A program made the translations under genes and the position numbers. From positions 1,674,001 to 1,738,000 of the forward strand of contig JAMSLZ010000004.1 of NCBI GenBank assembly GCA_026027325.1: a DNA stretch of 64,000 nt. Reading direction: 5' to 3'. Source of the DNA: Actinomucor elegans. Lineage: Eukaryota > Mucoromycota > Mucoromycetes > Mucorales > Mucoraceae. Below, piece after piece: positions 22,393 to 34,083 of the stretch (its first letter is position 1; every line of letters starts with the position of its first letter). The notes beneath the pieces were generated by a model, which ran no database searches, was not told the DNA's origin, and saw only the letters and a program-made list of their open reading frames with translations.

Positions 22393-22719
22393 ATTAGAAT
22401 ATATTATCTTTAGAAACTATAGTAGCAGAAGCTTGTTGAAATCTCACTTTCTTCAACTTTCATTACTTTATTATTATATGTATTTTTAATTGGGAATAAA
22501 ATTATCTGCCTTGAGAAAATTTTTTTTATGTATGATACCATTTTTTTTTTTGATAGATATATCCTTGTTAGGAGAGCTATTATCTAAGCATATTACCATA
22601 GAAGATGCAACAATCGAAGCACATTACTTGTCAAGCATTCATACAAAACTAACTATATTAGATATTAGCGAGTAGTTCACTTAACTACACTATACGAGTA
22701 AGTTCTGATAGATACAGCG

Positions 22720-22766
22720 CATGAACTATTGACCAAATGCGATATTTAACGGAGGTCGGTTGAGTG
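22720..22766 (+). repeat. Dispersed repeat family A, degenerate copy
   Basis: Begins GCATGAACTATTGACC, then AAATGCGATATTTAAC, then GGAGGTCGGTTGAGTG. Confidence 0.5.
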
Positions 22767-23422
22767 CTTTATTAATCATTACTACTAGATCATGTAGATG
22801 TAGTTCAGTTATGTTTATCACTAAACGTTATACATCTATCGAAATTTAGCCAATTATAATTTTCATATATGCAAAAGTTAATTCTGAATATTTGCTAGTT
22901 ATTGGATGGGATATTAAAAGTAGACGAATCAAGAATATCGTATGCCCAATTTTTTTTAAAAAAAATAATGAAGTATGACAATAATCTTTTCAAGAGATAG
23001 GTTGTTAATGAAATGCATAATAAGATATAATCCAAAATATACACATATGGCATTGACATATCTTTCATTTAAAAAACACAATTATAGATTCTTAAAAAAA
23101 AGCAACAAAAATCAGCCATTCATTATAAAATCCTATAAATTTAAGGAGAAAAAATATGTCTTTTACATCATTCGGTACCGCAATATAATTATCTACAGCA
23201 TATGCTTTAAATCCACTTTGAATGATATAGTAGCCTTCCATTCGCTATTTTGACTGTATCTATTTAGTATATATATATTAAAAAAAACTATTTTTGCCAA
23301 ACTACATACAATAATACTATACATCAAATAATAATAATAATAAAAAAAAAAGATGTACAAAACTAAACTACTTAAGGTTTCTTATCCAAACAATTGGAAT
23401 AGAAGCCCATTGAATGTTGAAC

Positions 23423-23505
23423 TCAGCCATGGCTGACTTCGGCAGAGACATGCTTGAGCTCTTCCATGATTGTTGTCTTCAGAGCGATAGGATCTTGGGT
23501 ACAAG
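23423..23505 (-). pseudogene. Orphan coding-like terminal fragment
   Basis: The minus strand reads GFVKRTCTQDPIALKTTIME and then ELKHVSAEVSHG before a stop, after an AAAG that could be an acceptor. It looks coding and is rich in third-position C/T, unlike the spacer. I do not recognise it and found no partner exon; probably a relic. Confidence 0.3.
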
Positions 23506-24539
23506 TTCTTTTGACGAAACCTTTCAACGTGGATGATATTTTTAAGAAAGGCGATCAAGGAGAAAGAAATAAAATGCTATGTCGACAGCTGTTATTATAA
23601 ACAACTACATTATAGAGGCATACTATTAGATATAGAAAGCTTGCATTATATACATCAATCAATTATTTGCTGCTCGAACTTTTGTTTTATAGATAAAATA
23701 ATTAACCTTAATAAAGGGTGATATTAGTAAACCTTTATCGTCCACAATTTTCATTAACTTACTCATATACTTTGTGAATATATATATTCATTGATAGCCG
23801 CAGAAAAGATGTTGCATTCTGCAAACAATCTACTATTGCTTGAAACCATAGAAATAACGGAAAGGGCACGTTATTTGTTGCTTGGAGCTTTGATTAATAT
23901 TCTACTTCCAAATGGAGAATATACTTTGCCTCTTGTTAATCGTGTTTGCAGTGCATCCTCAGCGCTGTGGTGTCCTGGGTAACCTAAAATCCTCTTCAAC
24001 TAATAAGTAATTTTTTTATTGAGAATTATACTCTTAATTATGTATAAGATGAGCATACTACTAGAAAAATCCGCCGGGAAGGCGGCAGCAATAGCCATTT
24101 TCGTGATTTGTAATATGATGGTATTTTGCTCATCTAATACGTCTCGCAAGGAATATCATGTGTTTTTGTGAACTTGTATCTTTTATCACCAACTCGAAAA
24201 GCAACGGCAATGGTGCTGGTAGCCTAGCATTTATTCAAGACATAAAAGGCTGTACCTGTTGATGCCCTTACTTCCTGTCCAATTTCGCTATATGCTCTAA
24301 TTCTTTATATGTGCCCATTGATGTCTTTATAACCAATTATGTTGTATGGATCACATTTATTGGTTGTATCAGTCACTTCAATATAAATAAAAATATATTT
24401 TTCTGTATATAATATACTGCATGTGTATATCAGCTATCGAAGCATATAGACAAAACTGAGACGAAGTTGAAGAAAGGATGAATGTATTTATCATTTTATT
24501 GAGAGTCGAACTTATGGTAATCATTCATTTGTATCATAT

Positions 24540-24656
24540 TTATACGGTTACTATGCAGTGGCTAGGGCGTTACTATGGACTGTTTTTGTGACAGCTAAAC
24601 GGTTGCTATGGCACGATTTTGATAGTTGAACAGTTACTATGGACTGTGTTATTACG
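24540..24656. repeat. Imperfect tandem repeat upstream of p23
   Basis: The unit CGGTTACTATG / GCGTTACTATGGACTG / CGGTTGCTATGG / CAGTTACTATGGACTG recurs four times at about 30-50 base spacing, then a TATATAAA follows at 24680. Confidence 0.55.
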
Positions 24657-24679
24657 AGTTTTTGACAGTGAATTTAGTT

Positions 24680-24687
24680 TATATAAA
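24680..24687 (+). promoter_or_regulatory. TATA box candidate for p23 gene
   Basis: TATATAAA stands about 350 bases before the p23 ATG, right after the four-fold tandem repeat. A long leader or a 5' UTR intron would be needed. Confidence 0.35.
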
Positions 24688-24831
24688 GAGTTCAGTTAGC
24701 CAGAGTTTCTTTCGACTGAGATTTTTTCTACCTATACTTGAATTTGACTGAGATTTTTTGGCTAGGTATCGTCGCTTTGGGCCGAGCTTTTTTTGATGAT
24801 TATGCGCACGTGGATTTACGCGCCAAAAACC

Positions 24832-24839
24832 TTCTAGAA
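24832..24839 (+). promoter_or_regulatory. Heat-shock-element-like site
   Basis: TTCTAGAA, two inverted GAA units, about 190 bases upstream of an Hsp90 co-chaperone gene. Full heat-shock elements need three or more units and the third is imperfect here. Confidence 0.3.
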
Positions 24840-25030
24840 ACTACCACCATTCTTTATAGCTCTCCAATGACAGACACTGAACCAAGAACAAAATGCTCGG
24901 CAAATACGTCATCAGCCAGTTACATTTTGAAACGCCGGCTTTCTTTCTAATTCTTTCTATATTATATTTTCACTAGACGCGTCAAAACTTTTTTCTTTTC
25001 TTACTATTAATCATTTATAAATTTTGTACA

Positions 25031-25715
25031 ATGCCTCTCCATCCTTCTGTACTTTGGGCTCAAAGAGTTAATGTGATCTACTTGACTGTCGAGATTTCTG
25101 ATATTAAGGTATGTATTGTTGGAATAAAATTGATCTTGAGCGAGACAAACTAACACAGTTCATCTTAGGAACATAAAATCGACTTGAAAGAAGATAAGCT
25201 CAAGTTTACTGGTGTTGGTGAAAAGGAACAAAACCAATATGAAGCCGAGATTGAGTTTTATGGCAAGGTCGATGTCGAGGTAAAAATAAATAAATAAATG
25301 AAAAAAAAATGCAGCGGTTAGCTTTTGTAGGAGATTTTCTTAAAGTGTTATATGTATAGAAATCCAAGCAACATTTGACAGCCCGTAACTTAACAATGGC
25401 TATCTATAAAAAGGAAGAAGCTTGGTGGCCCAAGCTTCAAAAGGGCAGTAAGCTCAACTTCCTCAAGGTCGACTTTCAAAAGTGGAAGGATGAGGATGAA
25501 GAAGAAGAGGAGGGTCAACCTGCTGATCCCATGGGCGGTTTGGACTTCCAAAGCTTGATGGCTCAAGCAGGCGCTGCTGGTGGTGGATTACCCAACATGG
25601 ATAACTTGGTAAGATCCTAATAAACGCGTAAGATATATGTATATATTAACTGTTGCATCTATAGCCTGAAGGAGATGATAGTGAAGATGAAGAAGAAGAG
25701 TCAAAGAAGCTTTAA
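25031..25715 (+). CDS. SBA1: Hsp90 co-chaperone p23/Sba1
   Basis: Co-chaperone that binds ATP-bound Hsp90 and stabilises client complexes in cytosol and nucleus. Four exons (25031-25108, 25169-25279, 25360-25608, 25665-25715) give 162 residues. The CS/p23 domain is MPLHPSVLWAQRVNVIYLTV to the diagnostic tryptophan motif EEAWWPKLQKGSKLNFLKVD and FQKWKDEDEEEEEG. The tail has the Gly/Met-rich DPMGGLDFQSLMAQAG segment and an acidic end (EGDDSEDEEEESKKL), both typical of fungal Sba1. The last exon is only 17 codons with stop and encodes the acidic tip. Confidence 0.95.
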
Positions 25716-25946
25716 ATACAGCGTAGATTTAAAATAAATAAATTTTGGGTTAATCACGGTTCGCCTTTTGAAAATAGTCCTTTGGTACTTTTAGGACAAA
25801 AGAGGACTTTCTCCTCTTTGACTGCTTCCATAATAACACTATATGTTAGCCAAACCAATGAAACAAGTAAAAAAATTGAGTTTTCTTCTATTTCTTTTTG
25901 AAAATTTTTTCACTGCTTCTCTTTCTCTTCTTTATTACTTGTAAAA

Positions 25947-27037
25947 ATGACAGAAGGTTAGTTGACAGGATTACATATACGCATACAAATATTCACATCT
26001 AGTAGATATCAAGAGAAAGATCAAGTTTGATGAATTGAGCAAAAGATATAAGAGTGCAGAAGAGGTAAGCTCGACGAGTCCCCTTGTATTTGTATCTAAT
26101 AGTATAAAAAAGGAACATCATTTACTTCAAGAAAAGTTATATAGAGCTCAAAAGAGCATTAAAAGACTACGACTTGAGAGAACGTAAATAACATCTTGTT
26201 TATTACAAGCTATGACTAAAAAAAATTATAGTATACTACTAAATAGAATTGATCAAAAGAGTCAAAGTGAACACCACAGTGACTCAGATACAAGCTCTGA
26301 TTTGTCTTTACATAATAATGACTATAAGGTATATACATTACACGTGTATCATAACAAAAAGACTAAATTTCCTGTGGTGTAGCATGTTAAAAGCCTGTTA
26401 AAACTGAATCGAAAGCATCATCCTTATGAAAAACATAGTAATCCAATAGCAACCACCACTGTCATTAAGCCACCAAGAAAGAAGAAAGACCCAAATGCGC
26501 CCAAAGGCCCCGGTAATGTATTTTTTCTTTTCTCTCGTATGGAACGCGATAAGATCAAGGACGAAAACCCAGATGAAAATATTAGCGATGTTACCAAGCT
26601 TTTAGGTCTTAAATGGAAAGCCATGTCCAAGGAAGAAAAGCAGGTTTGGCTTATTAATAACTTGACTTGTAAACAGCTACTAACATCATCAAAAGGTCTA
26701 CTATGATACATACAAGAAGGAAATGGACGAATATGAAGAAGCAATGAAGGTATATAGAAGCAATGGTGGAGGCCTTGATAACCAACGAAGCCAATCAATG
26801 GATCCCATGGATTCCGCGATAGCGGAGTCCTCTGTTTCTTCGCCTATTATTACATCACCCGACTCTACCATGGACCATCAACACATTACCTTGGATGATT
26901 ATCAAAGTAAACATACTAGTAACAAAGACCATGAAGATGTTGTTATGGAAACTCAGGCCCATTTTCACCATCGCCCAGTTGCTATCAATAATAATTACTC
27001 AGCGCCTGTAGTTCATAATCAATTACCACACCTTTAA
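25947..27037 (+). CDS. HMG-box protein resembling Nhp10
   Basis: Nuclear DNA-binding protein with a single HMG box. Seven small exons; the first is MTE plus one base. The N-terminus is a helical, coiled-coil-like region (FDELSKRYKSAEEHHLLQEK, RAQKSIKRLRLERTILLNRI). The HMG box follows a basic stretch PPRKKKDPNAPKGPG and runs through NVFFLFSRMERDKIKDENPD, VTKLLGLKWKAMSKEEKQVY and YDTYKKEMDEYEEAMKVY. The tail is unstructured. A coiled coil before one HMG box fits the INO80 subunit Nhp10, so a chromatin-remodelling role is plausible; another HMG protein class cannot be excluded. An in-frame stop-free join across the last intron (ending AAAAG) was needed to link EEKQ to VYYD. Confidence 0.82.
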
Positions 27038-27419
27038 TACTCTTTTACTTGTTACTTTTAATGGAAATAAATATCATATCTTATACAAGTTGAGTTATAT
27101 TCACAAAGGGACGTCTTTATCAAATCCTATTACCAAAAAATAACTACAAAAGGCCATCAGGGCCTACCTGTTGGAACACGCATGGTAATCTTAAAAACAA
27201 TCCTAATAATACATATTAATTCAAGTGAATCTATATTGTCTACTTCAGACATTATAGGGGTCTACTACTGATCTATAATAACAAACTGCTATAATAACTG
27301 CAATCAAAAGTACTTGACTTAACTTAGCAACCATATACATAGACGATATATATCAAAGTTTTATTACAAAGCTGTTTCTTTTCTCTTTTTGTTATCTCAC
27401 AAAAATATCATAGACCCTT

Positions 27420-27620
27420 TTACAATTCTAAACCCATGATTTGTAACTCCCACTTATGACTACGCCTGCGCAATTCCAAGTCTTGGACAGCCTGTTAATT
27501 TGCATAGTGCTTCTTCTCCATGAGGTATCTAACCACGTTAGTAGTTTGCTTTTGCAAGTTGAACTTTCTGTTGTTCTTTCTGTTGTTCTTTCTCCAACGC
27601 ACCCCTCCCCCTAAGAATCT
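27420..27620 (-). pseudogene. Frameshifted coding relic, unrecognised
   Basis: Minus strand reads KEQQKEQQKVQLAKAN, then after a frameshift NVVRYLMEKKHYAN, an in-frame stop, and QAVQDLELRRRSHKWELQIM before a terminal stop. The charged, helical composition looks like the C-terminal tail of a transposon-borne or Myb/SANT-like gene, but I cannot name it. Confidence 0.35.
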
Positions 27621-29514
27621 GTTTCAGGCTCTTTCATTAGTATACATTCAGAATAGTCCACAACCTATTCGGGCCACAGTCCTATGGCGGGCTTGATAGT
27701 ACAACTCATCCTGTACTAAGGTATTTGATCTTGCTGCTACTGTTCTTCTTCAACATGAATTCTTTGTACTACTTCAGACTGTGGATTCTTACAAGTCTAC
27801 CTATCTTTTTTTGGTAACCATTGCAATATCTTGATACAAAACCAAATGATCCAGTCATCTGAATCTCACCATCACTAGCCTTTACAGCAAAGGATGCATT
27901 TATCTGTTCTCCTTTACCAATTCTTGCGGACTTGACGACAAAAAATATAATGATTCCAGATGATTCGCACTTGTTTTAAATGGTTCGTATTTGGCTTCAT
28001 ATGATCTATACCTGAAAACACTATCTTTATAGTGAAAATCTGGGCGCTTGAGATTGATAAGCTGTTAATAAAATCCTTTTAAACAGCTCTCCAATGTAGA
28101 ATCACGTTATAATACCAACAATTGTAACCTCAGGATATCCAAATTCTGTAAAGTGCTTACAGCTGAGCGGTTTGGTACTTAAACTCCGAAGATTTTCTTG
28201 AGATATGTAGAGGGTATTTTAACAAAACTTGATTATGCATCAACTGTTGTAAGTTAGATGCTTAATTTATGTAAATCCATAAAATTTACGTTGATTAAAA
28301 GTCGATTTATTTTAAGTTTAAGTTTTAAAATAATACTTCAAGTATTTTAGATTCAATGAAATATAATAAAAACGCTTTGTATACGCGTAACTAAGTTTAA
28401 TTTAGCTTGTTTAGGAATTATCTCTCTAAAGTATGCTCTGTATTCTCCAAAAATTAATGTAGTATGGGGGTTAAGGAAACCACTGAAGATTTTTCTGAAA
28501 ACATCTCATTTTCGATCTTTTTCTACATCCCGCGGTCTGAAGCTAATCATATTTCATACTCGATGAGTATTTCAAGTCCATAATAAATCACGGTATCTAC
28601 TAGAATATCTATTTAGCTACTGGTAGTACTGGTAAAAAATTACATACAATCCATATGGTAAGCTGGAAGAAAAGAAGTTTTAAAGGTAGTTCTCCCAATC
28701 GATCCCGGCCAAATATTGCATCTACGTAGTCCTTACTCAAACTAAACGTTAAGCAGGTTATAGAATCTTTTCTTTCAGCTATAATACATGTTATCTGCCT
28801 ACTGTTAGCAGTGAATTGTGCATATTTTATTTTATTATAAGATAGAATAGCATATGTTATAGCTAGAAGAACGATATGTTCGCTTCAATCATCTATCTCT
28901 ATTATCGCATCACAAACAATTTCTCTTGACCCTCGATTGTACAAGAACACTTCTATTCCTGCTATTTCCATGTAACCATTTAGTAAAGCACATCCAAGCA
29001 TACAACGTACAGTCAAGCAAGCTATGTACGAGAAATCTGATGATTAAACATGTTGTTATGGAAACATAATCAAGAAAGATATCTATAAAAGTACGTTTAC
29101 AAACACAACAAATGAGATTGTCTTGTTATAGTATATATAAACAGACGCATCTTGAATAGAATAGTATTAAGCCTGATCACAATCAAATTTATTAGATACA
29201 TGGATATATATACAAACTAGCAAAAACTATTCTTATTACAGGCAATGGAATAGGTAGGTTGATGATTTTTTTAAAATATCATTTAATCAGTCACATCAAG
29301 GAAATTAAGGCTAATTCTTTCATAAGGAAATTCAAGGCAAAAGTGAAGAATCATGATGGAAGTAAGGAATTCAAGCGCTAGTACCTTGTTGAACCTTATT
29401 AGATTTATGGGTTCACCACACGCAAACGTCAAGATTTACAATCTATGCTCAGCTTTAAAATGTAAAAAATGGATGTTATTAAAAGAAGATAACTTAGACA
29501 TTAGCATAGTAAAT

Positions 29515-29562
29515 TAGCCGCACGACATTAATCGGCTCGAGAGATTTCGATTGATTTCGGCC
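29515..29562 (+). repeat. Dispersed repeat family A, degenerate copy
   Basis: CCGCACGACATTAATCGGCT then CGAGAGATTTCGATTG. Confidence 0.4.
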
Positions 29563-30193
29563 AAAACATTGCATTTTATTAAGCAAGATGAAAAAAATGG
29601 ATTTATGTTGCATAAATTTTTGAGTATGTATTCTATGTGCAAGTCATAGGTAAATAAATGGTAGGACAGATCTCGCTTCCAGAGGATGAAAATGCTATAG
29701 TGCGTAAGAAACTTGCTACATTGTTGATATTCCGACTGGCCGCCTTAATTATAAAGGGCTACCATTGACCTCCGAATTTAGACTAGTACATAAATCTTCC
29801 TCATTGAGACACTAGACAATTAGCAATCGACGCTAATATAAATCAAGACAAAGAAACATGTATTCATAGCTCGTTATACCATCTATGTTATGAATATAGA
29901 GAGCAAGATCATTAGTCAATTATACCCTCGATAATTCATCCATAAAGGTACGTACGTTATTATTGCAAAATAGCATACTAGGAAATATATAAATACAGAG
30001 TCGAATTCGTAATTATCTTATTGTTGATAAACTAAAAGTATATTTGGTCTATCCAAAATTTTCTCGTTATACATCAATATTACAAACACTACAAATTGAT
30101 AGTTTCTCTTGTAATGATGTGTGTTAGTCTACAATCAGGTGGATAATATGATTGTAAAAATGGTATACAGTGGTTCATTCTTAGAATGGAGGT

Positions 30194-30255
30194 ACTAATT
30201 GGATGGGACATTTAACTGGAATCTGTCGAAAGATCTATTGATCACAAGATCTATT
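30194..30255 (+). repeat. Dispersed repeat family A, degenerate copy
   Basis: GGATGGGACATTTAACTGG, then AATCTGTCGAAAGATCTATT and a second AAGATCTA. Confidence 0.5.
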
Positions 30256-31049
30256 TTACATGATGACAATGTATATAATTTAAGGAAAAGTAATGTATAT
30301 TAAATTGCTTGTACTCTGATTAAGCACTGGTTATAGTATATACGTTTCTTTCGTATCATCAATTAACTATCAAACGCGATATAAAACTGGTATCATTGAT
30401 AGAGAACTATAGCTATATTGGGAATGAGATGATTCATAAAAAGAATTCCCAAGAGATAATCATGCCCCTAAGGAACAAAATTCAAAATGATGTCTTTTTT
30501 TAAAAATGAGACGAGACAACAGCCTTTTTGAGACACATTCTATTAATAACATAAATCTAGCATGTTGAAAAGCATACAAGCGTATTTGCTTTAGATTTCA
30601 ACTGTATATAAAATATTTGAACTATATTTGCATTGCTAAAAAATATCAAAAACTGCATTTTATCAATGGTAGCTCAATGAATTGGAGGTAATACATTTTA
30701 AGAGTAGGGCTATTTGACATGTTATGTACTCAATTCTACGATTTTTTTTTTTGCAATACTTTGTATGCATATGATATTTTGTCATGAAAAATAAGATCAA
30801 ATTTCTGGGCTTTGCTTCATTTTTAAATTGTTGGTAGCCAATGAAATCGATCCATGATAATTTAATATGGGGTATACATGCATTTGCAAAGCTTAATATA
30901 TACACACCATCAAATTTTTTACTTTGATATATAAATATCGGTAATGTTTAATGGAATAGAACAGTATAGTTTAATTACGTGAAATGGTTGAAAACCCATA
31001 TTATATAGAAGATATTCTAATAGATAATTTCTAGTTATAGCCGTTTAGA

Positions 31050-32124
31050 TTATTTGATGATTTTGTTGTACTTGGGGTCGCATTCTACAGTGACAGACTT
31101 GATGACAGCTTTAACAACCTTACCCTTCTTCCACTAAAAAAGATAGTTAGTATTTTGTTATGCAGAAGTATTTGATATTTCTTACGTCAATAGGACCAAG
31201 AGCCCATTGAGTAGTACTGGCAACACTGCTGGAGTCCCAAAGACCGATTTGAGCAAAGCTATATAATAATTGTAAGCAACTGTCGGATACAATGGTCAAT
31301 ATACTACTTACGCAGCATGGGTAGGATATTGGCAATCTCCATTCTTATTGCATTTCTTGGTGTTCTTTACAGTACGGAAAATCTTATTATCCAACAAGAA
31401 GTTGATTCTTTCAGGCGACCTGGAATTACAGTATTAGTTAGAAAAAGCTATTTTTGGCTGAAATTTGAAATTTTACCAATCAATTGTATATTTGTGGAAC
31501 TTGTAAGAAAGGTTGGGTGTCTTTTGGCTATGGCTGTTGACGCCGTAGATTGGAGTTTTACCGTAAAAGAAGTTGGTTTGAAGTTGGTTCACGTTGCCTA
31601 TTACGTGATTTAGTAAGGTGCGCATGGCTTCAATTTGTGCAACTTACCACCGAGCATTTCAAAATCGATTTCATCGCCTCCAGGTGCGATCATATAAGCA
31701 CAGGTGACAGCACCAGGGGTGTTGGAAGTCTTCAAGACGTAAGTGATACGACCATAGCGCATGGCATAACGACTCTCAAAATTGGGTGATTGAGGAGAAG
31801 CATACTTGTTATAAGGGATACCTATTATGAATATAATAAGCTTTTGGACGATCATCGTGTCACATTTACTAATGTGGGCTTACCGTCTCTATCCTTCAAT
31901 CTGGTCTTGTCGCGAGGAGGTTCAAGACGCATTTCAAGGCCCTCAGAGGTAATCTTCCAGCCCTTCTTGTTGCCATTTGATTCTTTCCAATTTTTACCAA
32001 TTCCCTTAGAGAAGTTGGTGGTGAAGTTCTTACATTTGTTGGTAGGGGGAGCAGCAGCAGCCACCAAACATTGGGCGGCACTGATAACGGCAAGGACAGT
32101 GAGGGAGAACTTAGTAAGCAACAT
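31050..32124 (-). CDS. Secreted GH16 enzyme, Crh-like cell-wall transglycosylase
   Basis: Secreted glycoside hydrolase family 16 protein, most like the Crh group that cross-links chitin to beta-glucan in the fungal wall. Six exons. A signal peptide MLLTKFSLTVLAVISAAQC leads to FTTNFSKGIGKNW, then YGRITYVLKTSNTPGAVTCA and the catalytic motif GGDEIDFEMLGG (Glu nucleophile, Asp, acid/base Glu), then QTNFFYGKTPIYGV, FHKYTIDWSPERINFLLDN, and AFAQIGLWDSSSVASTTQWA. The C-terminal exon reads WKKGKVVKAVIKSVTVECDP to the stop. No GPI-attachment tail or chitin-binding module is seen, so it should be soluble in the wall space. A TATA box lies about 50 bases upstream. Confidence 0.9.
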
Positions 32125-32174
32125 TGTTGTAGTAAAGACGAGATAAGGAAAGAAAGGACTTGTTTGACATGGTC

Positions 32175-32182
32175 TTTATATA
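32175..32182 (-). promoter_or_regulatory. TATA box of the GH16 gene
   Basis: TATATAAA on the minus strand, about 50 bases upstream of the ATG at 32124. Confidence 0.45.
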
Positions 32183-33267
32183 TGTTTTTTTTCAATGACA
32201 GATTTAGAAGCTTGACCTGGACAATGAAAGACGGGACATTAATCGCGTAACCAAAGAATCTCGTGTATAGCCACTCTGGCTGAAAGCCGTGGCTTGTTCC
32301 TATTAAAGACGAATCATGTATTGTTCTTCTATGCGCATATGCTCAGTGCAATTGGATAAGCAAACTTGATTTTGCTTAATCACCTTCTTGGCATCTGGAT
32401 TTCCCTCAAGTACAGATAAACTAATGTGAAACATTGAAAATAGGTTGTGCTTCACCAAAAAGCAGTTAGAACACGTTCTTGAGGCAAAAATACCAGGCAA
32501 CATTTTAATATTAGATTCTTACTGATCTAACGTCTTTCTGATCATGTAACCCATTTTTGCATCGATTTTCATAAAGAGGCACAAGAAAATAGTCCTTTTG
32601 TCTTCCCATACACAACTCTATAAATAACACTTTTCGTTAATTATTATTTTTACCTTACCATAGGCAAAGTTTTACTTCTAAAAAGTGCATCCCTGTTGTT
32701 TAAAAGCCAGTTATTTTCTTACGTTATCGGACGTATCAATGAACATATGTATGCATTTCAGAGAAACAATAGATATAAGAAATAACATTGATTGACTGTC
32801 AAATCTAGACTTTTGTTTCTTTAGTAGGTTTACTTTTCCTTCCGGGAAGGCTTTTCTTTCTTTTTGAAGTCTCGCCTGTCGTTTAGATTTTTGCATGGTA
32901 TATTACTAGAAACGGAACTATTCAATCCCCTGTAAATCACTACAACTTCAAACACTATAGTGCCTTCTAAGCAGACATATAACCGTAAAAGCCAGTTGAT
33001 TAGAAGGAACATATATTTCACTATGTTTCACTCGGAAAGCATCGGTATACCAAAGTTTATAATCGATCTGAAAGCAATTATATGATTCAGTGCCTGCCAA
33101 ATGCATTGTCGCTCTATCAGTTATTCAATTACCGATAATATCTTAAACCCGCTAATTAATCCTGTGAATAGAAACAAATAGCCATGAAACTTCGCTCATT
33201 GAAAAAAGTCCACATTTACTATATTTGCCCGGATATCAGAAATGCCTACTTTTTTTATTTTTTTTTG

Positions 33268-33325
33268 CTGATCTAGACAAAAGTTTTGTGATTTAAAGGA
33301 CAAATTTTCATTGTCCGATTAAATA
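33268..33325 (+). repeat. Dispersed repeat family B copy
   Basis: CTGATCTAGACAAAAGTTTT, then GTGATTTAAAGGACAAA, then TTTCATTGTCCGATTAAAT. Confidence 0.45.
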
Positions 33326-33460
33326 ACCGCTAAAGAGCATATAATATCTACTTGTACAACCCGCCAATGGGAGATGGATAATTATAAAACTTTGTTTGTA
33401 AAAACTAGCTCAAGTTCTGTATATTTTTTCCGGAAGCCAGAGGCTAATTCGCTTAGCATT

Positions 33461-33532
33461 AATCCAGACAAAGTTTTGTTTTGAAGGGTGCTATTTCATT
33501 GTCGATCCCCGCCATCCAATGAAATTAACAGT
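33461..33532 (+). repeat. Dispersed repeat family B copy
   Basis: AATCCAGACAAAGTTTTGTT, then TTCATTGTCGATCCCCGCC and CCAATGAAATTAA. Same order as the copy 190 bases to the left and the copy at 41.4 kb. Confidence 0.5.
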
Positions 33533-34083
33533 TGTCATTTTAGTGGTTTAATGTAAATCAAATATGATAAATCCAATAAATCATGACTTTAAGGGTTATA
33601 ATGGTCAGTAAATTTAACTGATTGAAGCAGTATTACAATATATGCTTTAAAGAGAGTCTATAAGCGGAACAAAATTAGTAAATGGTCCTTTTTATCCGGT
33701 TTCAAAGAGCAAACTCGGTCCTTCTGGTGTTCAGGTTCCTACCATGATAAAGATCGGTGTGTAAGTTTTTCAAAGGCGCTGAAAAGTGCAAACTTAGATG
33801 ACCATCAACTATCGTCTCGCGATATACATTGAAATTATCCTTTTCCCTGTAATATCACTGATTGCTAGACATTATACTGCACTATATAACGAAAAAAAAA
33901 AGAGAAAGCGCTCGAGCCACGCAGTAGCAGCTTAAAAATAGTATTATGAAACAGCTGATGTTTATTGTACATTTATATATTACTTATATGAATTGGATTC
34001 ATAAGGAAAGTTTCCCGTCAATTCGTGTATAACCATATGAGTTAGAGACAAACTAGGTATTTTTTTGTGTAAGACAAAGCCGA

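Larger units (their letters stand above)
22393..25030. other. 2.6 kb spacer
   Basis: Contains a family A repeat (22720-22766), an orphan coding-like fragment on the minus strand (23423-23505), a small CCGCC/GGCGG hairpin at 24071-24085, and the promoter region of p23 with short tandem repeats. No complete gene seen. Confidence 0.5.
27038..31049. other. 4 kb gene desert
   Basis: Stop-rich AT-rich sequence. It contains a decayed coding fragment at 27420-27620, two family A repeat copies (29515-29562 and 30194-30255), and a three-fold short repeat near 27560-27600. No functional gene seen. Confidence 0.5.
32125..34083. other. 2 kb spacer
   Basis: Holds the GH16 promoter, two copies of repeat family B, and the 3' flank of the first glycosyltransferase (from about 33930), which is homologous to the flank at 41.88-41.99 kb. 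Small open frames here lack coding support. Confidence 0.5.

Noticed and set aside
32303..32503. 66-codon minus-strand open frame with several Cys
   Set aside because: Lies in the GH16 promoter spacer, has no signal or domain, and the flanks carry no splice sites that would extend it.
33585..33600. TTAAGGGTTA, telomere-like
   Set aside because: Single occurrence; no tandem array.
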